From assembly GCF_001742185.1 (NCBI RefSeq), contig NZ_CP015750.1, positions 1,798,001-1,862,000 of the forward strand: DNA of 64,000 nt, given 5' to 3'. The position numbers were made by a program, and so were the translations under genes. Each line of letters begins with the position of its first letter. Position 1 is the stretch's first letter. The stretch is from Pectobacterium wasabiae CFBP 3304. GTDB taxonomy: Bacteria > Pseudomonadota > Gammaproteobacteria > Enterobacterales > Enterobacteriaceae. The notes under the pieces are model-generated. The model was given only the letters and a program-made list of their open reading frames with translations, did no database searches and was not told the origin of the DNA. Below, piece by piece: positions 53,624 to 63,451 of the stretch.

Positions 53624-54430
53624 ATGGCAGTGGAGTGGGTAGCAGCCTATCTGGCACTAGGTGCGGTGGTTGGCTTTATGGCGGGATTATTAGGTATTGG
53701 GGGCGGCGGCATTATGGTGCCGGTGCTGACGGCGCTGTTTGCCGCACAGGGCGTGGATAATACACATCTGGTACATCTGGCATTGGGAACGTCAATGGCG
53801 GCGATTGTTGTTACGGCAATTTCCAGTCTGCGCACTCACCATCAGCATCAGGCGGTGCTTTGGCCTGTCGTGATGAGGATTACGCCTGCCATTCTGATCG
53901 GGACATTTACCGCTACCTGGCTGGCAACGCTGTTGCCGACGCGGACGCTGGCGATCTTTTTTTCCTGCTTTATGGCCTACGTTTCGCTGCAAATGGTGTT
54001 GAATATCAAGCCAAAACCGCAGCGCCAGTTACCTGGTACGGCCGGTGTTTCGTTCGCAGGGCTGGTGATTGGCAGTATTTCGGCGCTGGTGGCCATCGGC
54101 GGTGGGTCGCTTACGGTGCCGTTCCTGACGTGGTGCAATGTGCGTATCCAGCAGGCGATCGGTACATCGGCGGCAGTCGGGTTACCGATTGCCCTTTCCG
54201 GTGCGTTGGGCTACATGATCAACGGTTGGTCGGCAAACGGGCTGCCTGATTACAGCGTCGGTTATGTTTCTCTGCCTGCTGTTCTCTTGATTTCTGCCGT
54301 CAGCTTCTTCACTGCGCCTGTCGGCGCTCGTTTGGCGCACCGTCTGCCGGTTGCGACGCTGAAAAAGGCCTTTGCGGCATTGTTACTACTGCTGAGCCTG
54401 AAGATGTTGCAGACCGTTTTTTACGGCTGA
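53624..54430 (+). CDS. TSUP/TauE-SafE-family membrane transporter
   Basis: A 268-residue integral membrane protein of the sulfite/anion exporter family. Two homologous halves each begin with the glycine-rich signature: GAVVGFMAGLLGIGGGGIMV near 14-33 and GLVIGSISALVAIGGGSLTV near 143-165, with about eight membrane helices. The family moves sulfite, sulfonates or organic acids; the substrate here is unknown. AGGGA precedes ATG 53624. Divergent from tag, upstream of glyQ. Confidence 0.82.
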   Translation: MAVEWVAAYLALGAVVGFMAGLLGIGGGGIMVPVLTALFAAQGVDNTHLVHLALGTSMAAIVVTAISSLRTHHQHQAVLWPVVMRITPAILIGTFTATWLATLLPTRTLAIFFSCFMAYVSLQMVLNIKPKPQRQLPGTAGVSFAGLVIGSISALVAIGGGSLTVPFLTWCNVRIQQAIGTSAAVGLPIALSGALGYMINGWSANGLPDYSVGYVSLPAVLLISAVSFFTAPVGARLAHRLPVATLKKAFAALLLLLSLKMLQTVFYG

Positions 54431-54556
54431 TCCCGGAATTTGAAAGATGATAACGGGGATTTGCACTTGTTGCCGCATTCTGGCTGTATATCTTGCGGTC
54501 AGAGGGTATACTGGCGCATTCCTTATAAATCCACTTGTATCGTGCGCGAATCCAAC

Positions 54557-55486
54557 ATGCAAAAGTTTGATACCAAGACCTTCCAGGGCCTGATCCTGAC
54601 ATTACAGGATTATTGGGCTCGCCAGGGCTGCACCATTGTTCAACCATTGGACATGGAAGTCGGCGCAGGCACTTCACATCCTATGACCTGCCTGCGGGCA
54701 CTGGGGCCGGAGCCGATGGCAACCGCCTATGTGCAGCCTTCTCGTCGTCCGACTGACGGGCGCTATGGCGAGAACCCGAACCGCTTACAGCACTATTACC
54801 AGTTTCAGGTCGTCATTAAGCCATCACCGGAGAATATTCAGGAGCTGTACCTCGGTTCTCTGAAAGAGCTGGGTATGGATCCGACCATTCACGATATCCG
54901 CTTCGTGGAAGACAACTGGGAAAACCCAACGCTGGGCGCATGGGGCCTGGGCTGGGAAGTCTGGTTGAACGGTATGGAAGTGACGCAGTTTACCTACTTC
55001 CAGCAGGTTGGCGGCTTGGAATGTAAACCCGTGACCGGTGAGATTACCTACGGTCTGGAACGTCTGGCGATGTACATTCAGGGCGTGGATAGCGTTTACG
55101 ATCTGGTGTGGAGCGATGGCCCGTTAGGTAAAACCACCTACGGCGACGTGTTCCATCAAAACGAAGTCGAGCAGTCGACTTACAACTTTGAACACGCTGA
55201 TGTCGATTTCCTGTTCAGTTGTTTCGAGCAATATGAGAAAGAAGCGCAGCACCTGCTCGCGCTGGAAAAACCGCTGCCTTTGCCAGCTTACGAACGTATT
55301 CTGAAAGCGGCGCACAGCTTTAACCTGCTGGACGCGCGTAAAGCGATCTCGGTTACCGAGCGCCAGCGCTATATTCTGCGTATTCGTACCCTGACCAAAG
55401 CGGTTGCGGAAGCCTACTATGCCTCTCGTGAGGCGCTGGGTTTCCCCATGTGTCACAAAAACGTGTGCAATAAGAAAGAGAGCTAA
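54557..55486 (+). CDS. glyQ: Glycyl-tRNA synthetase alpha chain
   Basis: A 309-residue catalytic subunit of the alpha2beta2 bacterial GlyRS (E. coli 303). ATG 54557 ([17 protein letters not shown]) is the homologous start; upstream codons are not supported. Class II features include [40 protein letters not shown] and [19 protein letters not shown] (motif 3, arginine). It charges glycine onto tRNA-Gly with the beta chain encoded 9 bases downstream. Confidence 0.97.
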   Translation: MQKFDTKTFQGLILTLQDYWARQGCTIVQPLDMEVGAGTSHPMTCLRALGPEPMATAYVQPSRRPTDGRYGENPNRLQHYYQFQVVIKPSPENIQELYLGSLKELGMDPTIHDIRFVEDNWENPTLGAWGLGWEVWLNGMEVTQFTYFQQVGGLECKPVTGEITYGLERLAMYIQGVDSVYDLVWSDGPLGKTTYGDVFHQNEVEQSTYNFEHADVDFLFSCFEQYEKEAQHLLALEKPLPLPAYERILKAAHSFNLLDARKAISVTERQRYILRIRTLTKAVAEAYYASREALGFPMCHKNVCNKKES

Positions 55487-55495
55487 GAGGCAGCC

Positions 55496-57565
55496 ATGAC
55501 TGACAAGACTTTTCTGGTGGAAATTGGCACGGAAGAGCTGCCGCCGAAGGCTCTCCGTAATCTGGCAGAATCCTTTGCCGCTAATTTCACGGCGGAGCTG
55601 GATGCCGCTAATCTGGTGCACGGGGACGTAAGCTGGTTTGCTGCGCCGCGCCGTCTGGCGCTGAAGGTTGCACGCTTAAACGCTTCTCAGCCCGATCGTG
55701 AAGTAGAAAAACGTGGCCCGGCGATTTCCCAAGCGTTTGATGCGGAAGGCAAGCCGACCAAAGCGGCAGAAGGCTGGGCGCGTGGCTGTGGTATCACCGT
55801 TGAGCAAGCTGAACGTTTGACGACCGACAAAGGCGAATGGCTGCTGTATCGTGCCCACGCTAAAGGTGAACAGGCGCAGGCGCTGCTGGCGGGTATGGTA
55901 AGCACCGCATTATCGAAGTTGCCGATCCCAAAATTGATGCGCTGGAGCGACAAAGAGACGCAGTTTGTGCGTCCGGTACACACCGTAACCATGCTGTTGG
56001 GTGAAGAATTGATCCCCGGTCAGGTATTGGGTATCGATTCCGCTCGTACTATTCGCGGCCACCGCTTTATGGGTGAAGCTGAATTTACGATCGACAATGC
56101 AGAGCAGTATCCACAGATTCTGCTGGAACGCGGTAAAGTCGTTGCCGACTACGATGCGCGTAAAGCCAAAATCAAAGCCGATGCGGAGGACGCCGCACGC
56201 AAGATTGGCGGTAATGCCGATCTGAGCGACAGCCTGCTGGAGGAAGTCACCTCGCTGGTGGAATGGCCGGTGGTACTGACCGCGAAATTTGAAGAAAAAT
56301 TCCTTGCTGTGCCGTCCGAAGCGCTGGTTTACACCATGAAAGGTGACCAGAAGTATTTCCCGGTTTACGACAACAGCGGCAATCTGCTGCCGAACTTCAT
56401 CTTTGTTGCCAATATCGAATCCAAAGATCCACAACAGATTATCTCCGGTAACGAAAAAGTGGTGCGCCCGCGCTTAGCTGACGCCGAATTCTTTTTTAAT
56501 ACCGACCGCAAGAAGCGTTTGGAAGATCACCTGCCGCGTCTGGAAACCGTGTTGTTCCAGCAACAGTTGGGTTCGTTGCGCGACAAAACTGACCGAATTC
56601 AGGCGCTGGCAGGCTGGATTGCTGGTCAAATTGGCGCTGACGTGAATCACGCAACGCGTGCGGGTCTGTTGTCCAAGTGTGACCTGATGACCAACATGGT
56701 GTTCGAATTCACCGACACGCAGGGCGTGATGGGAATGCACTATGCGCGTCATGATGGCGAAGCCGAAGATGTTGCGGTCGCGTTGAATGAGCAATATCAG
56801 CCGCGCTTTGCGGGTGATGAACTGCCGTCTTCTGCGGTGGCCTGTGCGCTGGCGATTGCTGACAAAATGGACTCGCTGGCAGGAATTTTTGGCATCGGTC
56901 AACATCCAAAAGGCGACAAAGACCCATTTGCGCTGCGTCGTGCCGCCCTCGGTGTGTTGCGCATCATCGTCGAAAAACGTCTGCCGCTCGATTTGCAGAC
57001 GCTGACCGAAGAAGCGGTGCGCCTGTATGGCACCAAGCTGACTAATGCCAAGGTTGTGGATGACGTGATTGAGTTTATGCTCGGTCGCTTCCGCGCCTGG
57101 TATCAGGAAGAAGGTCACAGCGTGGATACCATTCAGGCGGTATTGGCGCGTCGTCCAACCCGTCCGGCCGATTTCGATGCCCGCGTGAAAGCGGTCAGCC
57201 ACTTCCGCTCTCTGGATGCAGCAGCGGCGCTGGCAGCGGCTAACAAGCGTGTCTCCAACATTCTGGCGAAGTCTACCGACACGCTGAATGAGAGCGTTAA
57301 TGCTGCCGTATTGAAAGACGCGGCAGAAATTACGTTGGCAACGCACCTTGTCGTGTTGCGTGACAAACTGACACCGCTGTTTGCTGAAGGTCGCTACCAG
57401 GAAGCGTTGGTTGAGCTGGCCTCACTGCGTGAACCGGTCGATGCATTCTTCGATCAGGTCATGGTTATGGCGGAAGATGAGCAGGTTCGAGTGAACCGCT
57501 TGACGCTGCTAAGCCAACTGCGTGAGTTGTTCTTGCAGGTTGCGGATATTTCCGTTCTGCAATAA
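55496..57565 (+). CDS. glyS: Glycyl-tRNA synthetase beta chain
   Basis: A 689-residue subunit, the same length as E. coli GlyS. It begins [20 protein letters not shown], carries the HD-type region ([39 protein letters not shown]), and ends with the anticodon-binding-like tail ([20 protein letters not shown]). The beta chain is needed for tRNA recognition. Coupled to glyQ with a 9-base gap and followed by a strong terminator. Confidence 0.97.
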   Translation: MTDKTFLVEIGTEELPPKALRNLAESFAANFTAELDAANLVHGDVSWFAAPRRLALKVARLNASQPDREVEKRGPAISQAFDAEGKPTKAAEGWARGCGITVEQAERLTTDKGEWLLYRAHAKGEQAQALLAGMVSTALSKLPIPKLMRWSDKETQFVRPVHTVTMLLGEELIPGQVLGIDSARTIRGHRFMGEAEFTIDNAEQYPQILLERGKVVADYDARKAKIKADAEDAARKIGGNADLSDSLLEEVTSLVEWPVVLTAKFEEKFLAVPSEALVYTMKGDQKYFPVYDNSGNLLPNFIFVANIESKDPQQIISGNEKVVRPRLADAEFFFNTDRKKRLEDHLPRLETVLFQQQLGSLRDKTDRIQALAGWIAGQIGADVNHATRAGLLSKCDLMTNMVFEFTDTQGVMGMHYARHDGEAEDVAVALNEQYQPRFAGDELPSSAVACALAIADKMDSLAGIFGIGQHPKGDKDPFALRRAALGVLRIIVEKRLPLDLQTLTEEAVRLYGTKLTNAKVVDDVIEFMLGRFRAWYQEEGHSVDTIQAVLARRPTRPADFDARVKAVSHFRSLDAAAALAAANKRVSNILAKSTDTLNESVNAAVLKDAAEITLATHLVVLRDKLTPLFAEGRYQEALVELASLREPVDAFFDQVMVMAEDEQVRVNRLTLLSQLRELFLQVADISVLQ

Positions 57566-57591
57566 CGACAATAGCATTATCGTCATCTCAA

Positions 57592-57628
57592 CCCCCGAAT
57601 AGGTTCTCCTGTTCGGGGGTTCTTTTTT
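57592..57628 (+). terminator. Rho-independent terminator of glyQS
   Basis: Arms CCCCCGAA (57592-57599) and TTCGGGGG (57612-57619), 12-base loop, then TTCTTTTTT. It lies 26 bases after the glyS stop. Confidence 0.92.
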
Positions 57629-57879
57629 CCGCATTCCAGAACATCTCCATCCTACTGTTACGACCCGCATCGACGGACTACGCTGTGGGTAAAAACCCTG
57701 CGATCGTCCCGTGTATCTCAATGCTTAAACGATGGGTGTTAGTTGTCAGGTCTGGCCTTTTTCTACACAGCCAGCCTGATTCGACTATGCTTATATCGTA
57801 GAAAATCTTGTCATGGAAAGCGTGTTTTTATCTGAATAAAGCACGGCTGGCGGGGCAGTAAGCATAACAGGAGTAGGGA

Positions 57880-58596
57880 ATGAGAAGGCTGATGACATAC
57901 CGTTCACGCTGGCTGCTGCCAGTTCTGGTTATTCTGGCGGCATTGCAGCTTGCTGCCTGTGGTGACAGCGAAGCCGACCAGCGCAAGGCATTCATTGCGT
58001 TCCTGCAAAGTGTACAGTCGCAGCAGGATGGGAGATTGCCAGCCTTAACGGAGGAGCAGAAGAAGGATTTTGGTAATTTCACCAACGATTACGCCATTTT
58101 AACCACCTTTTCTCAGCAGTTTAATCAGGCGGTGTCCGTCAGTTTGACGCCGATGCTGGTGCAAATTTCCCGTATTCGCGTCCCTAAAGACTATCTGACG
58201 CAGCGTGATGCGCTAAGGCAATCTGTCGGAACCATGAGCCTGTTAGCGCAGCATGTTCAGGCGGCAAAAACACAGGCCGACAATGCCCACAGTACGTTAA
58301 AGCAGCCTGAAGAGGTGCAAATTCCTTATGAGCGGCTCTATGCGCGCACGGTAATACAGCCGACGAATGCGCTGCTACCTGCTATTCCGAATGCCACGTC
58401 GTTTGCACAAAGCCTGATCCAGGTTGGGGATTTCCTTCAGGCTCAGGGCGATCAGCCGATATTTAACGGCGCGTCGGTGCAATTCCGTACGCCACAGCAG
58501 GCTGCGCAATATAACAGTATGGTGGCGGCACTACCTGTGCAACAGCGGAATGTAATGAATGCACTCAGAGGGGTAAATGGCGTGAATTATCCCTAA
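57880..58596 (+). CDS. yiaF: DUF3053 lipoprotein (YiaF-like)
   Basis: A 238-residue lipoprotein (E. coli YiaF 236) with signal peptide ending LQLAAC (lipobox Cys near residue 27). The mature part is helical: DSEADQRKAFIAFLQSVQSQ, LTPMLVQISRIRVPKDY, IPYERLYARTVIQPTNAL and the C-terminal QYNSMVAALPVQQRNVMNAL. The function is unknown. ATG 57880 follows GGAGTAGGG; a second ATG is four codons in. It is located between glyS and mtlA as yiaF-type genes are near glyS in E. coli. Confidence 0.8.
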   Translation: MRRLMTYRSRWLLPVLVILAALQLAACGDSEADQRKAFIAFLQSVQSQQDGRLPALTEEQKKDFGNFTNDYAILTTFSQQFNQAVSVSLTPMLVQISRIRVPKDYLTQRDALRQSVGTMSLLAQHVQAAKTQADNAHSTLKQPEEVQIPYERLYARTVIQPTNALLPAIPNATSFAQSLIQVGDFLQAQGDQPIFNGASVQFRTPQQAAQYNSMVAALPVQQRNVMNALRGVNGVNYP

Positions 58597-59021
58597 TAAC
58601 CTCCTTTAGCGAGTCAATATGAGCGGGGCGGTATTCTGGATAAGATGAGTTTGGCAGGCGAGAGAGGAAAATAAATTGTGATACATATCACATAAATAAA
58701 ACAAATGCCGACCTTTAAAGTGTGATTTAAATCACATTTAAGGTGCTGTATTTGTCTACAAATCTGTTTAGTTTTTCATTTTTAACGGTTTTTTGTGAAG
58801 TAAATCACCTATTTGTATCGTTGATGTAGGGTGGTTGTGTGATTTTTGTCACGTTGCTGCCATGAGGTTGCGGTATGAAAACAGCGTGTTAGAGTCCGCG
58901 CTGCATACAGTAATAATGACGGAAATATTCTTGTGGCAATCGGTGTTTTTATAGCCACGCCGTCTCACGATAATTACCACGCGCTCTTATTGTCAGCGCG
59001 TTTCAATAGGGGTGTGTTTTT
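58597..59021. other. 425-base mtlA regulatory region
   Basis: No gene visible. Four CRP-type boxes cover 58677-58853, followed by 168 bases of AT-rich leader ending with AGGGGTG before the mtlA ATG. E. coli mtl also has a long, multi-CRP control region of this kind. Confidence 0.75.
58677..58853. promoter_or_regulatory. Four CRP boxes upstream of mtlA
   Basis: TGTGATACATATCACA (58677-58692), TGTGATTTAAATCACA (58721-58736), TGTGAAGTAAATCACC (58794-58809) and TGTGATTTTTGTCACG (58838-58853) all match TGTGA-N6-TCACA well; the first two are perfect palindromic arms. Confidence 0.9.
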
Positions 59022-60929
59022 ATGCTTTCACCAGATATTAAGATCAAGGTGCAAAACTTTGGTCGCTTCCTGAGTAATATGGTGATGCCCAATATTGGCG
59101 CATTTATCGCCTGGGGTATCATTACCGCGCTGTTTATCCCAACGGGCTGGATTCCCAATGACACGTTGGCGAAGCTCGTTGGCCCGATGATCACGTATTT
59201 GCTGCCATTGCTGATTGGTTATACCGGCGGACGCTTGGTATTTGGTGAGCGTGGTGGTGTAGTGGGTGCAATTACGACGATGGGTGTGATCGTCGGGACC
59301 GATATCCCGATGTTCCTCGGCGCGATGATCGTCGGTCCGTTAGGCGGCTGGACGATCAAGCGTTTTGACCGCATGGTTGACGGTAAAATCAAAAGCGGCT
59401 TTGAAATGCTGGTCAACAACTTCTCTGCCGGTATTATCGGTATGTTGTTGGCAATTCTGTCGTTTTTGGCGATTGGCCCGCTGGTTGAAGTCTTCTCTCA
59501 GGTGCTGGCTTCCGGCGTTAACCTGATGGTACAGAACAACCTGCTGCCGTTTACGTCCATCTTCGTTGAACCCGCGAAAATTCTGTTCCTGAATAACGCC
59601 ATCAACCACGGTATCTTCTCACCGCTGGGCATTCAACAGGCGACAGAAACCGGCAAATCTATTTTCTTCCTGATCGAAGCGAACCCAGGCCCGGGTATGG
59701 GCGTGCTGATGGCTTACATGTTCTTCGGTCGTGGTAATGCGAAAGAATCAGCTCCGGGCGCGGCAATTATTCACTTCCTAGGCGGGATCCACGAAATCTA
59801 CTTCCCTTATGTATTGATGAATCCGCGCCTGATTATCGCGGTGATTCTGGGCGGGATGACTGGCGTATTTACGCTGAGCGTGTTGGGTGGCGGTTTGGTT
59901 TCTCCTGCCTCTCCGGGGTCTATTCTGGCCGTGTTAGCGATGACGCCAAAAGGCGCTTACTTCGCTAACCTCGCGGCCATCGCAGCCGCTTTCGCGGTGT
60001 CCTTCATTGTGTCAGCGATTTTGCTGAAAAGTACCAAGCAAAAAGAAGAAGACCTGGGCGACGCGACACGCCGCGTGCAGGAAATGAAAGCCTCTTCCAA
60101 AGGTGCGGCGACTAACACGGGTGTCAGCGGCGACATGAGCACCGTGCGTAAAATCATCGTAGCCTGTGACGCCGGTATGGGTTCCAGCGCGATGGGGGCT
60201 GGTGTGCTGCGTAAGAAAGTTCAGGATGCCGGGCTGACCAACATTTCGGTGACCAACAGCGCGATCAATAGCTTGCCGGACGATGTCGATCTGGTGATTA
60301 CGCACCGCGACCTGACCGAACGGGCGATGCGCCATGCGCCGCAGGCACAGCACATTTCGCTGACCAACTTCCTTGATAGTGGCTTGTATAGTGACTTGGC
60401 AGCCCGTCTTGTTGCAGCGCAGGGTGCTGCGAAACCTGAAACGGTAGCGACACCAGCACCAGCCGTAGCCGATGCGCAGACGAACCTGTTCCAACTGGGT
60501 GCGGGTAATGTCTTCCTGAATCAGCATGCGACACATAAAGAGCAGGCAATCCGTTTTGCCGGTGAGCAACTGGTAAAAGGCGGTTACGTCGAGCCTGAGT
60601 ATGTTGAAGCGATGCTGGAGCGCGAAAAGCTGACTTCTACCTATCTGGGCGAATCAATTGCCGTACCACACGGTACGATTGAAGCGAAAGACCGCGTGCT
60701 GAAAACGGGCGTTGTCTTCTGCCAATATCCTGAAGGTGTTCGCTTTGGCGATGAAGAAGACGAGGTGGCGCGCCTGGTTATCGGTATTGCTGCCCGTAAC
60801 AACGAACATATTCAGGTCATCACCAGCCTGACTAACGCGCTGGATGATGATGCCGTCATTGAACGTCTGGCGCATACCCAAGATGTTCAGGAAGTACTCG
60901 ACTTACTCTCTGGTAAAAAGAGTGCCTAA
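59022..60929 (+). CDS. mtlA: Mannitol-specific PTS EIICBA
   Basis: A 635-residue permease-phosphotransferase (E. coli 637) that imports mannitol as mannitol-1-phosphate. The EIIC membrane domain covers about residues 1-340, with the loop GIHEIYFPYVLMNP. EIIB has the phosphocysteine site VACDAGMGSSAMGAG near 380-395. EIIA at the C-terminus has the phospho-histidine in ESIAVPHGTIEAKD near 548-560. All phosphorylation residues are present. First gene of mtlADR; CRP-controlled by the boxes upstream. Confidence 0.97.
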   Translation: MLSPDIKIKVQNFGRFLSNMVMPNIGAFIAWGIITALFIPTGWIPNDTLAKLVGPMITYLLPLLIGYTGGRLVFGERGGVVGAITTMGVIVGTDIPMFLGAMIVGPLGGWTIKRFDRMVDGKIKSGFEMLVNNFSAGIIGMLLAILSFLAIGPLVEVFSQVLASGVNLMVQNNLLPFTSIFVEPAKILFLNNAINHGIFSPLGIQQATETGKSIFFLIEANPGPGMGVLMAYMFFGRGNAKESAPGAAIIHFLGGIHEIYFPYVLMNPRLIIAVILGGMTGVFTLSVLGGGLVSPASPGSILAVLAMTPKGAYFANLAAIAAAFAVSFIVSAILLKSTKQKEEDLGDATRRVQEMKASSKGAATNTGVSGDMSTVRKIIVACDAGMGSSAMGAGVLRKKVQDAGLTNISVTNSAINSLPDDVDLVITHRDLTERAMRHAPQAQHISLTNFLDSGLYSDLAARLVAAQGAAKPETVATPAPAVADAQTNLFQLGAGNVFLNQHATHKEQAIRFAGEQLVKGGYVEPEYVEAMLEREKLTSTYLGESIAVPHGTIEAKDRVLKTGVVFCQYPEGVRFGDEEDEVARLVIGIAARNNEHIQVITSLTNALDDDAVIERLAHTQDVQEVLDLLSGKKSA

Positions 60930-60943
60930 TTGATGTGGCTAGT

Positions 60944-60966
60944 GCCGCCTTCGGGCGGCCTCTTTT
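60944..60966 (+). terminator. Hairpin terminator in the mtlA-mtlD gap
   Basis: GCCGCC (60944-60949), UUCG-type loop TTCG, GGCGGC (60954-60959), then TCTTTTT. It lies 14 bases after the mtlA stop and 25 before mtlD, so it would lower mtlD/mtlR expression relative to mtlA or protect the mtlA message end. Confidence 0.75.
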
Positions 60967-60990
60967 TATGTCTTTTTAAGGTTATGTCTC

Positions 60991-62139
60991 ATGAAAGCAT
61001 TACATTTTGGCGCAGGTAACATTGGCCGTGGATTTATTGGTAAATTGCTGGCGGATGCCAACGTCGAACTGACATTCGCTGACGTCAATCAGCCGCTGTT
61101 GGATGCACTCAACAGCCGTAAAAGCTATTCCGTACGGATTGTTGGTGATAACACTCAGGTCGATACCGTCAGTAACGTCAGCGCCGTTCACAGCGGCAGT
61201 CAGGATGCCGTTGCGCTTATTGCCGTCGCCGATCTGGTGACGACCGCTGTGGGGCCGCAGATTCTGGAAAAAATCGCCGGAACTATCGCTCAGGGGCTGG
61301 TTAAACGTCATGACGACGGTAATACCCGGCCGTTGAACATTATCGCCTGTGAAAATATGGTGCGTGGCACCAGCCAGTTAAAACAGCATGTGCTGAAACT
61401 GCTGCCGGAAGGTCATCAGGAATGGGTGGTCGAGCATGTGGGATTCGTGGATTCCGCTGTGGACCGTATCGTGCCGCCTTCCGAAGCGGGCAGCGATGAT
61501 GTGCTGGCGGTGACGGTAGAAACCTTCAGCGAATGGATCGTCGATAAAACCCAGTTCTGTGGCGAGTTGCCAGCGATCCCCGGTATGGAACTGACCGACA
61601 ACCTGATGGCGTTCGTTGAGCGTAAGCTGTTCACACTCAATACCGGCCATGCGATTACGGCTTACCTCGGCCAGCAGGCACGCCATCAAACGATCCGCGA
61701 TGCGATTCTTGACCCGAAAGTTAGAGCCGTGGTCAAAGGCGCAATGGAAGAGAGCGGTGCAGTACTCATCAAACGCTATGGTTTTGATGCAGATAAACAC
61801 GCCGCCTATATTAACAAGATTCTCAGCCGCTTTGAAAACCCCCATCTGCATGATGATGTAGAGCGCGTTGGCCGTCAGCCGCTGCGCAAGCTGAGTGCTG
61901 GTGACCGTCTAATCAAGCCGCTGCTCGGAACACTGGAATACCATTTGCCGCATGACAACCTGATTACCGGCATTGCTGCCGCGATGCATTATCGCAGTGA
62001 ACAAGATCCGCAAGTGCTGGAGCTGGCCGAGTTAATCCACACACAGGGTGTGCAGGCGGCGCTGGTGCAGATTTCTGGCCTGGATGCTGACAGCGAGGTT
62101 GTCGCGCAAGCAGTGAATGTGTATAACGCCATGCAGTAA
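60991..62139 (+). CDS. mtlD: Mannitol-1-phosphate 5-dehydrogenase
   Basis: A 382-residue enzyme (E. coli 382) that oxidises mannitol-1-phosphate to fructose-6-phosphate with NAD+. The NAD site is [20 protein letters not shown] at residues 4-23; the catalytic lysine region is in the [20 protein letters not shown] segment near 216. It follows mtlA across an intercistronic hairpin and precedes mtlR. Confidence 0.97.
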   Translation: MKALHFGAGNIGRGFIGKLLADANVELTFADVNQPLLDALNSRKSYSVRIVGDNTQVDTVSNVSAVHSGSQDAVALIAVADLVTTAVGPQILEKIAGTIAQGLVKRHDDGNTRPLNIIACENMVRGTSQLKQHVLKLLPEGHQEWVVEHVGFVDSAVDRIVPPSEAGSDDVLAVTVETFSEWIVDKTQFCGELPAIPGMELTDNLMAFVERKLFTLNTGHAITAYLGQQARHQTIRDAILDPKVRAVVKGAMEESGAVLIKRYGFDADKHAAYINKILSRFENPHLHDDVERVGRQPLRKLSAGDRLIKPLLGTLEYHLPHDNLITGIAAAMHYRSEQDPQVLELAELIHTQGVQAALVQISGLDADSEVVAQAVNVYNAMQ

Positions 62140-62292
62140 TCGGCGCGTCTCGTCACCAGGCAGGTGTGGTCTTTTCGACACGGTGTAAAGGTATACGGGC
62201 GACGTCGGGAATGCGATGTCGCCACACCTGCCGGTAAGCATGCTACCGAGATGGGTATGCTGTGTGCGGGTTTAAAGGGTCGAGAAGTGACG

Positions 62293-62820
62293 ATGGAAGA
62301 AACACAGGCGTTTGAAAACCGGGTTCTGGAAGCGCTGAACTCAGGGAAGACCGTGCGCGATTTTATGCTCTGCGCCGTTGAATTGCTGGCTGAAGCGGCT
62401 AGCATCCTGATGTTGCAGGTGTTCCGTAAAGATGACTATGCGGTGAAATATGCCGTTGAACCCCTGATGACGGGAACGGGGCCACTGGGCGACCTTTCCG
62501 TGCGCCTGAAACTGATTTATGGCCTGGGGATGATCAGCCGTAAAGAGTATGAAGATGCGGAATTATTAATGGCGCTGGGCGAAGAGCTAGCACATGACGA
62601 TCGGCACTATCGTTTTACCGATGATGAAATTCTGGGGCCTATCGGCGAGTTGCACTGCGTTGCGGCATTGCCCGCAGAGCCGGCTTTGCCTCTGGGGGCT
62701 GATGCCGATCCGCTTCTGGTGAGTATGCAACAGCAGCGTTATCAGCAGATGGTGCGTTCCACGCTGGTTTTATCCTTAACCACATTGATTGCGCAAATCA
62801 GTCTGAAAAAGGCGTTTTAA
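62293..62820 (+). CDS. mtlR: Mannitol operon repressor
   Basis: About 175 residues of the MtlR family (E. coli 195): ENRVLEALNSGKTVRDFMLC, VFRKDDYAVKYAVEPLMTG, DLSVRLKLIYGLGMISRKEY and DDEILGPIGELHCVAALP. It represses the mtl operon, apparently without a classical DNA-binding domain. The start is uncertain: ATG 62293 gives the closest match to E. coli beyond its N-terminal extension; ATG 62251 or further upstream could also be used, and the Shine-Dalgarno is weak. Confidence 0.85.
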   Translation: MEETQAFENRVLEALNSGKTVRDFMLCAVELLAEAASILMLQVFRKDDYAVKYAVEPLMTGTGPLGDLSVRLKLIYGLGMISRKEYEDAELLMALGEELAHDDRHYRFTDDEILGPIGELHCVAALPAEPALPLGADADPLLVSMQQQRYQQMVRSTLVLSLTTLIAQISLKKAF

Positions 62821-62860
62821 CCCCATTCTGCAACATTACCCTACTACGCCGTCAGGCGTT

Positions 62861-62930
62861 TATACTCGTCATACTTCACGCTGTTTGTGCGTTGGCTACT
62901 CTTCCAACAACTCGAATTATTTAGCGTATA
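62861..62930. repeat. Short MITE-like inverted repeat, copy C
   Basis: A 70-bp unit starting TATACTCGTCATACTTCA and ending AACTCGAATTATTTAGCGTATA. The right end matches the left end of the 274-bp copy at 47178-47451 in reverse (AATAATTCGAGTTG), and the left end resembles copy A at 7480. It looks like a centrally deleted family member between mtlR and yibL. Confidence 0.65.
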
Positions 62931-62978
62931 GTGTATGCTGTGCCCCGCATTATTCTCCCGTTATATAGGTTATCTTTT

Positions 62979-63341
62979 ATGAAAGAGCAGGAAAAAGCAG
63001 AGATCAAACGCCTTAGCGACCAATTGGATAAGCTGACGCATAAGCAGACCACGCTGCTGGCACAAGGTGATGCCGAAGCAATCGCCCTCAATCTGGAAGC
63101 CTGCGAGAAGCTAACGGCTGAGATTGAGCGCCTGCGTAACGTGAGAGAACAAAAACTTAGCAAAGAAGCGCAGAAACTGGCGGACCTACCTTTCAACCGT
63201 GCGATTACGAAAAAAGAGCAGGCTGATATGGGGACGTTGAAGAAGAGCGTTCGCGGTTTGGTGATTGTGCACCCGATGACCGCACTCGGGCGCGAAATGG
63301 GCTTAAAAGAGATGACAGGCTACGCGCCGAAATCGTTCTGA
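62979..63341 (+). CDS. yibL: YibL-family ribosome-associated protein
   Basis: A 120-residue protein (E. coli YibL 120). The first 75 residues are a charged coiled coil ([40 protein letters not shown]); the end ([40 protein letters not shown]) is the conserved C-terminal part. YibL associates with ribosomes in E. coli; its role is unclear. ATG 62979 is the homologous start. It lies downstream of mtlR, as in E. coli. Confidence 0.92.
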   Translation: MKEQEKAEIKRLSDQLDKLTHKQTTLLAQGDAEAIALNLEACEKLTAEIERLRNVREQKLSKEAQKLADLPFNRAITKKEQADMGTLKKSVRGLVIVHPMTALGREMGLKEMTGYAPKSF

Positions 63342-63400
63342 AGCTTTTTCTCTGCGTAGACAGAGGATAAGTGATGGATGCTTGATAGTACTGATTAACT

Positions 63401-63437
63401 GACAAAGCCCCTAATTAAATAGGGGCTTTGTCATTTT
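63401..63437. terminator. Bidirectional terminator between yibL and the chemoreceptor gene
   Basis: Perfect 13-bp arms GACAAAGCCCCTA (63401-63413) and TAGGGGCTTTGTC (63420-63432), 6-base loop, followed by ATTTTT. It lies between convergent stops. Confidence 0.92.
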
Positions 63438-63451
63438 TGCCGTTTTTGATT

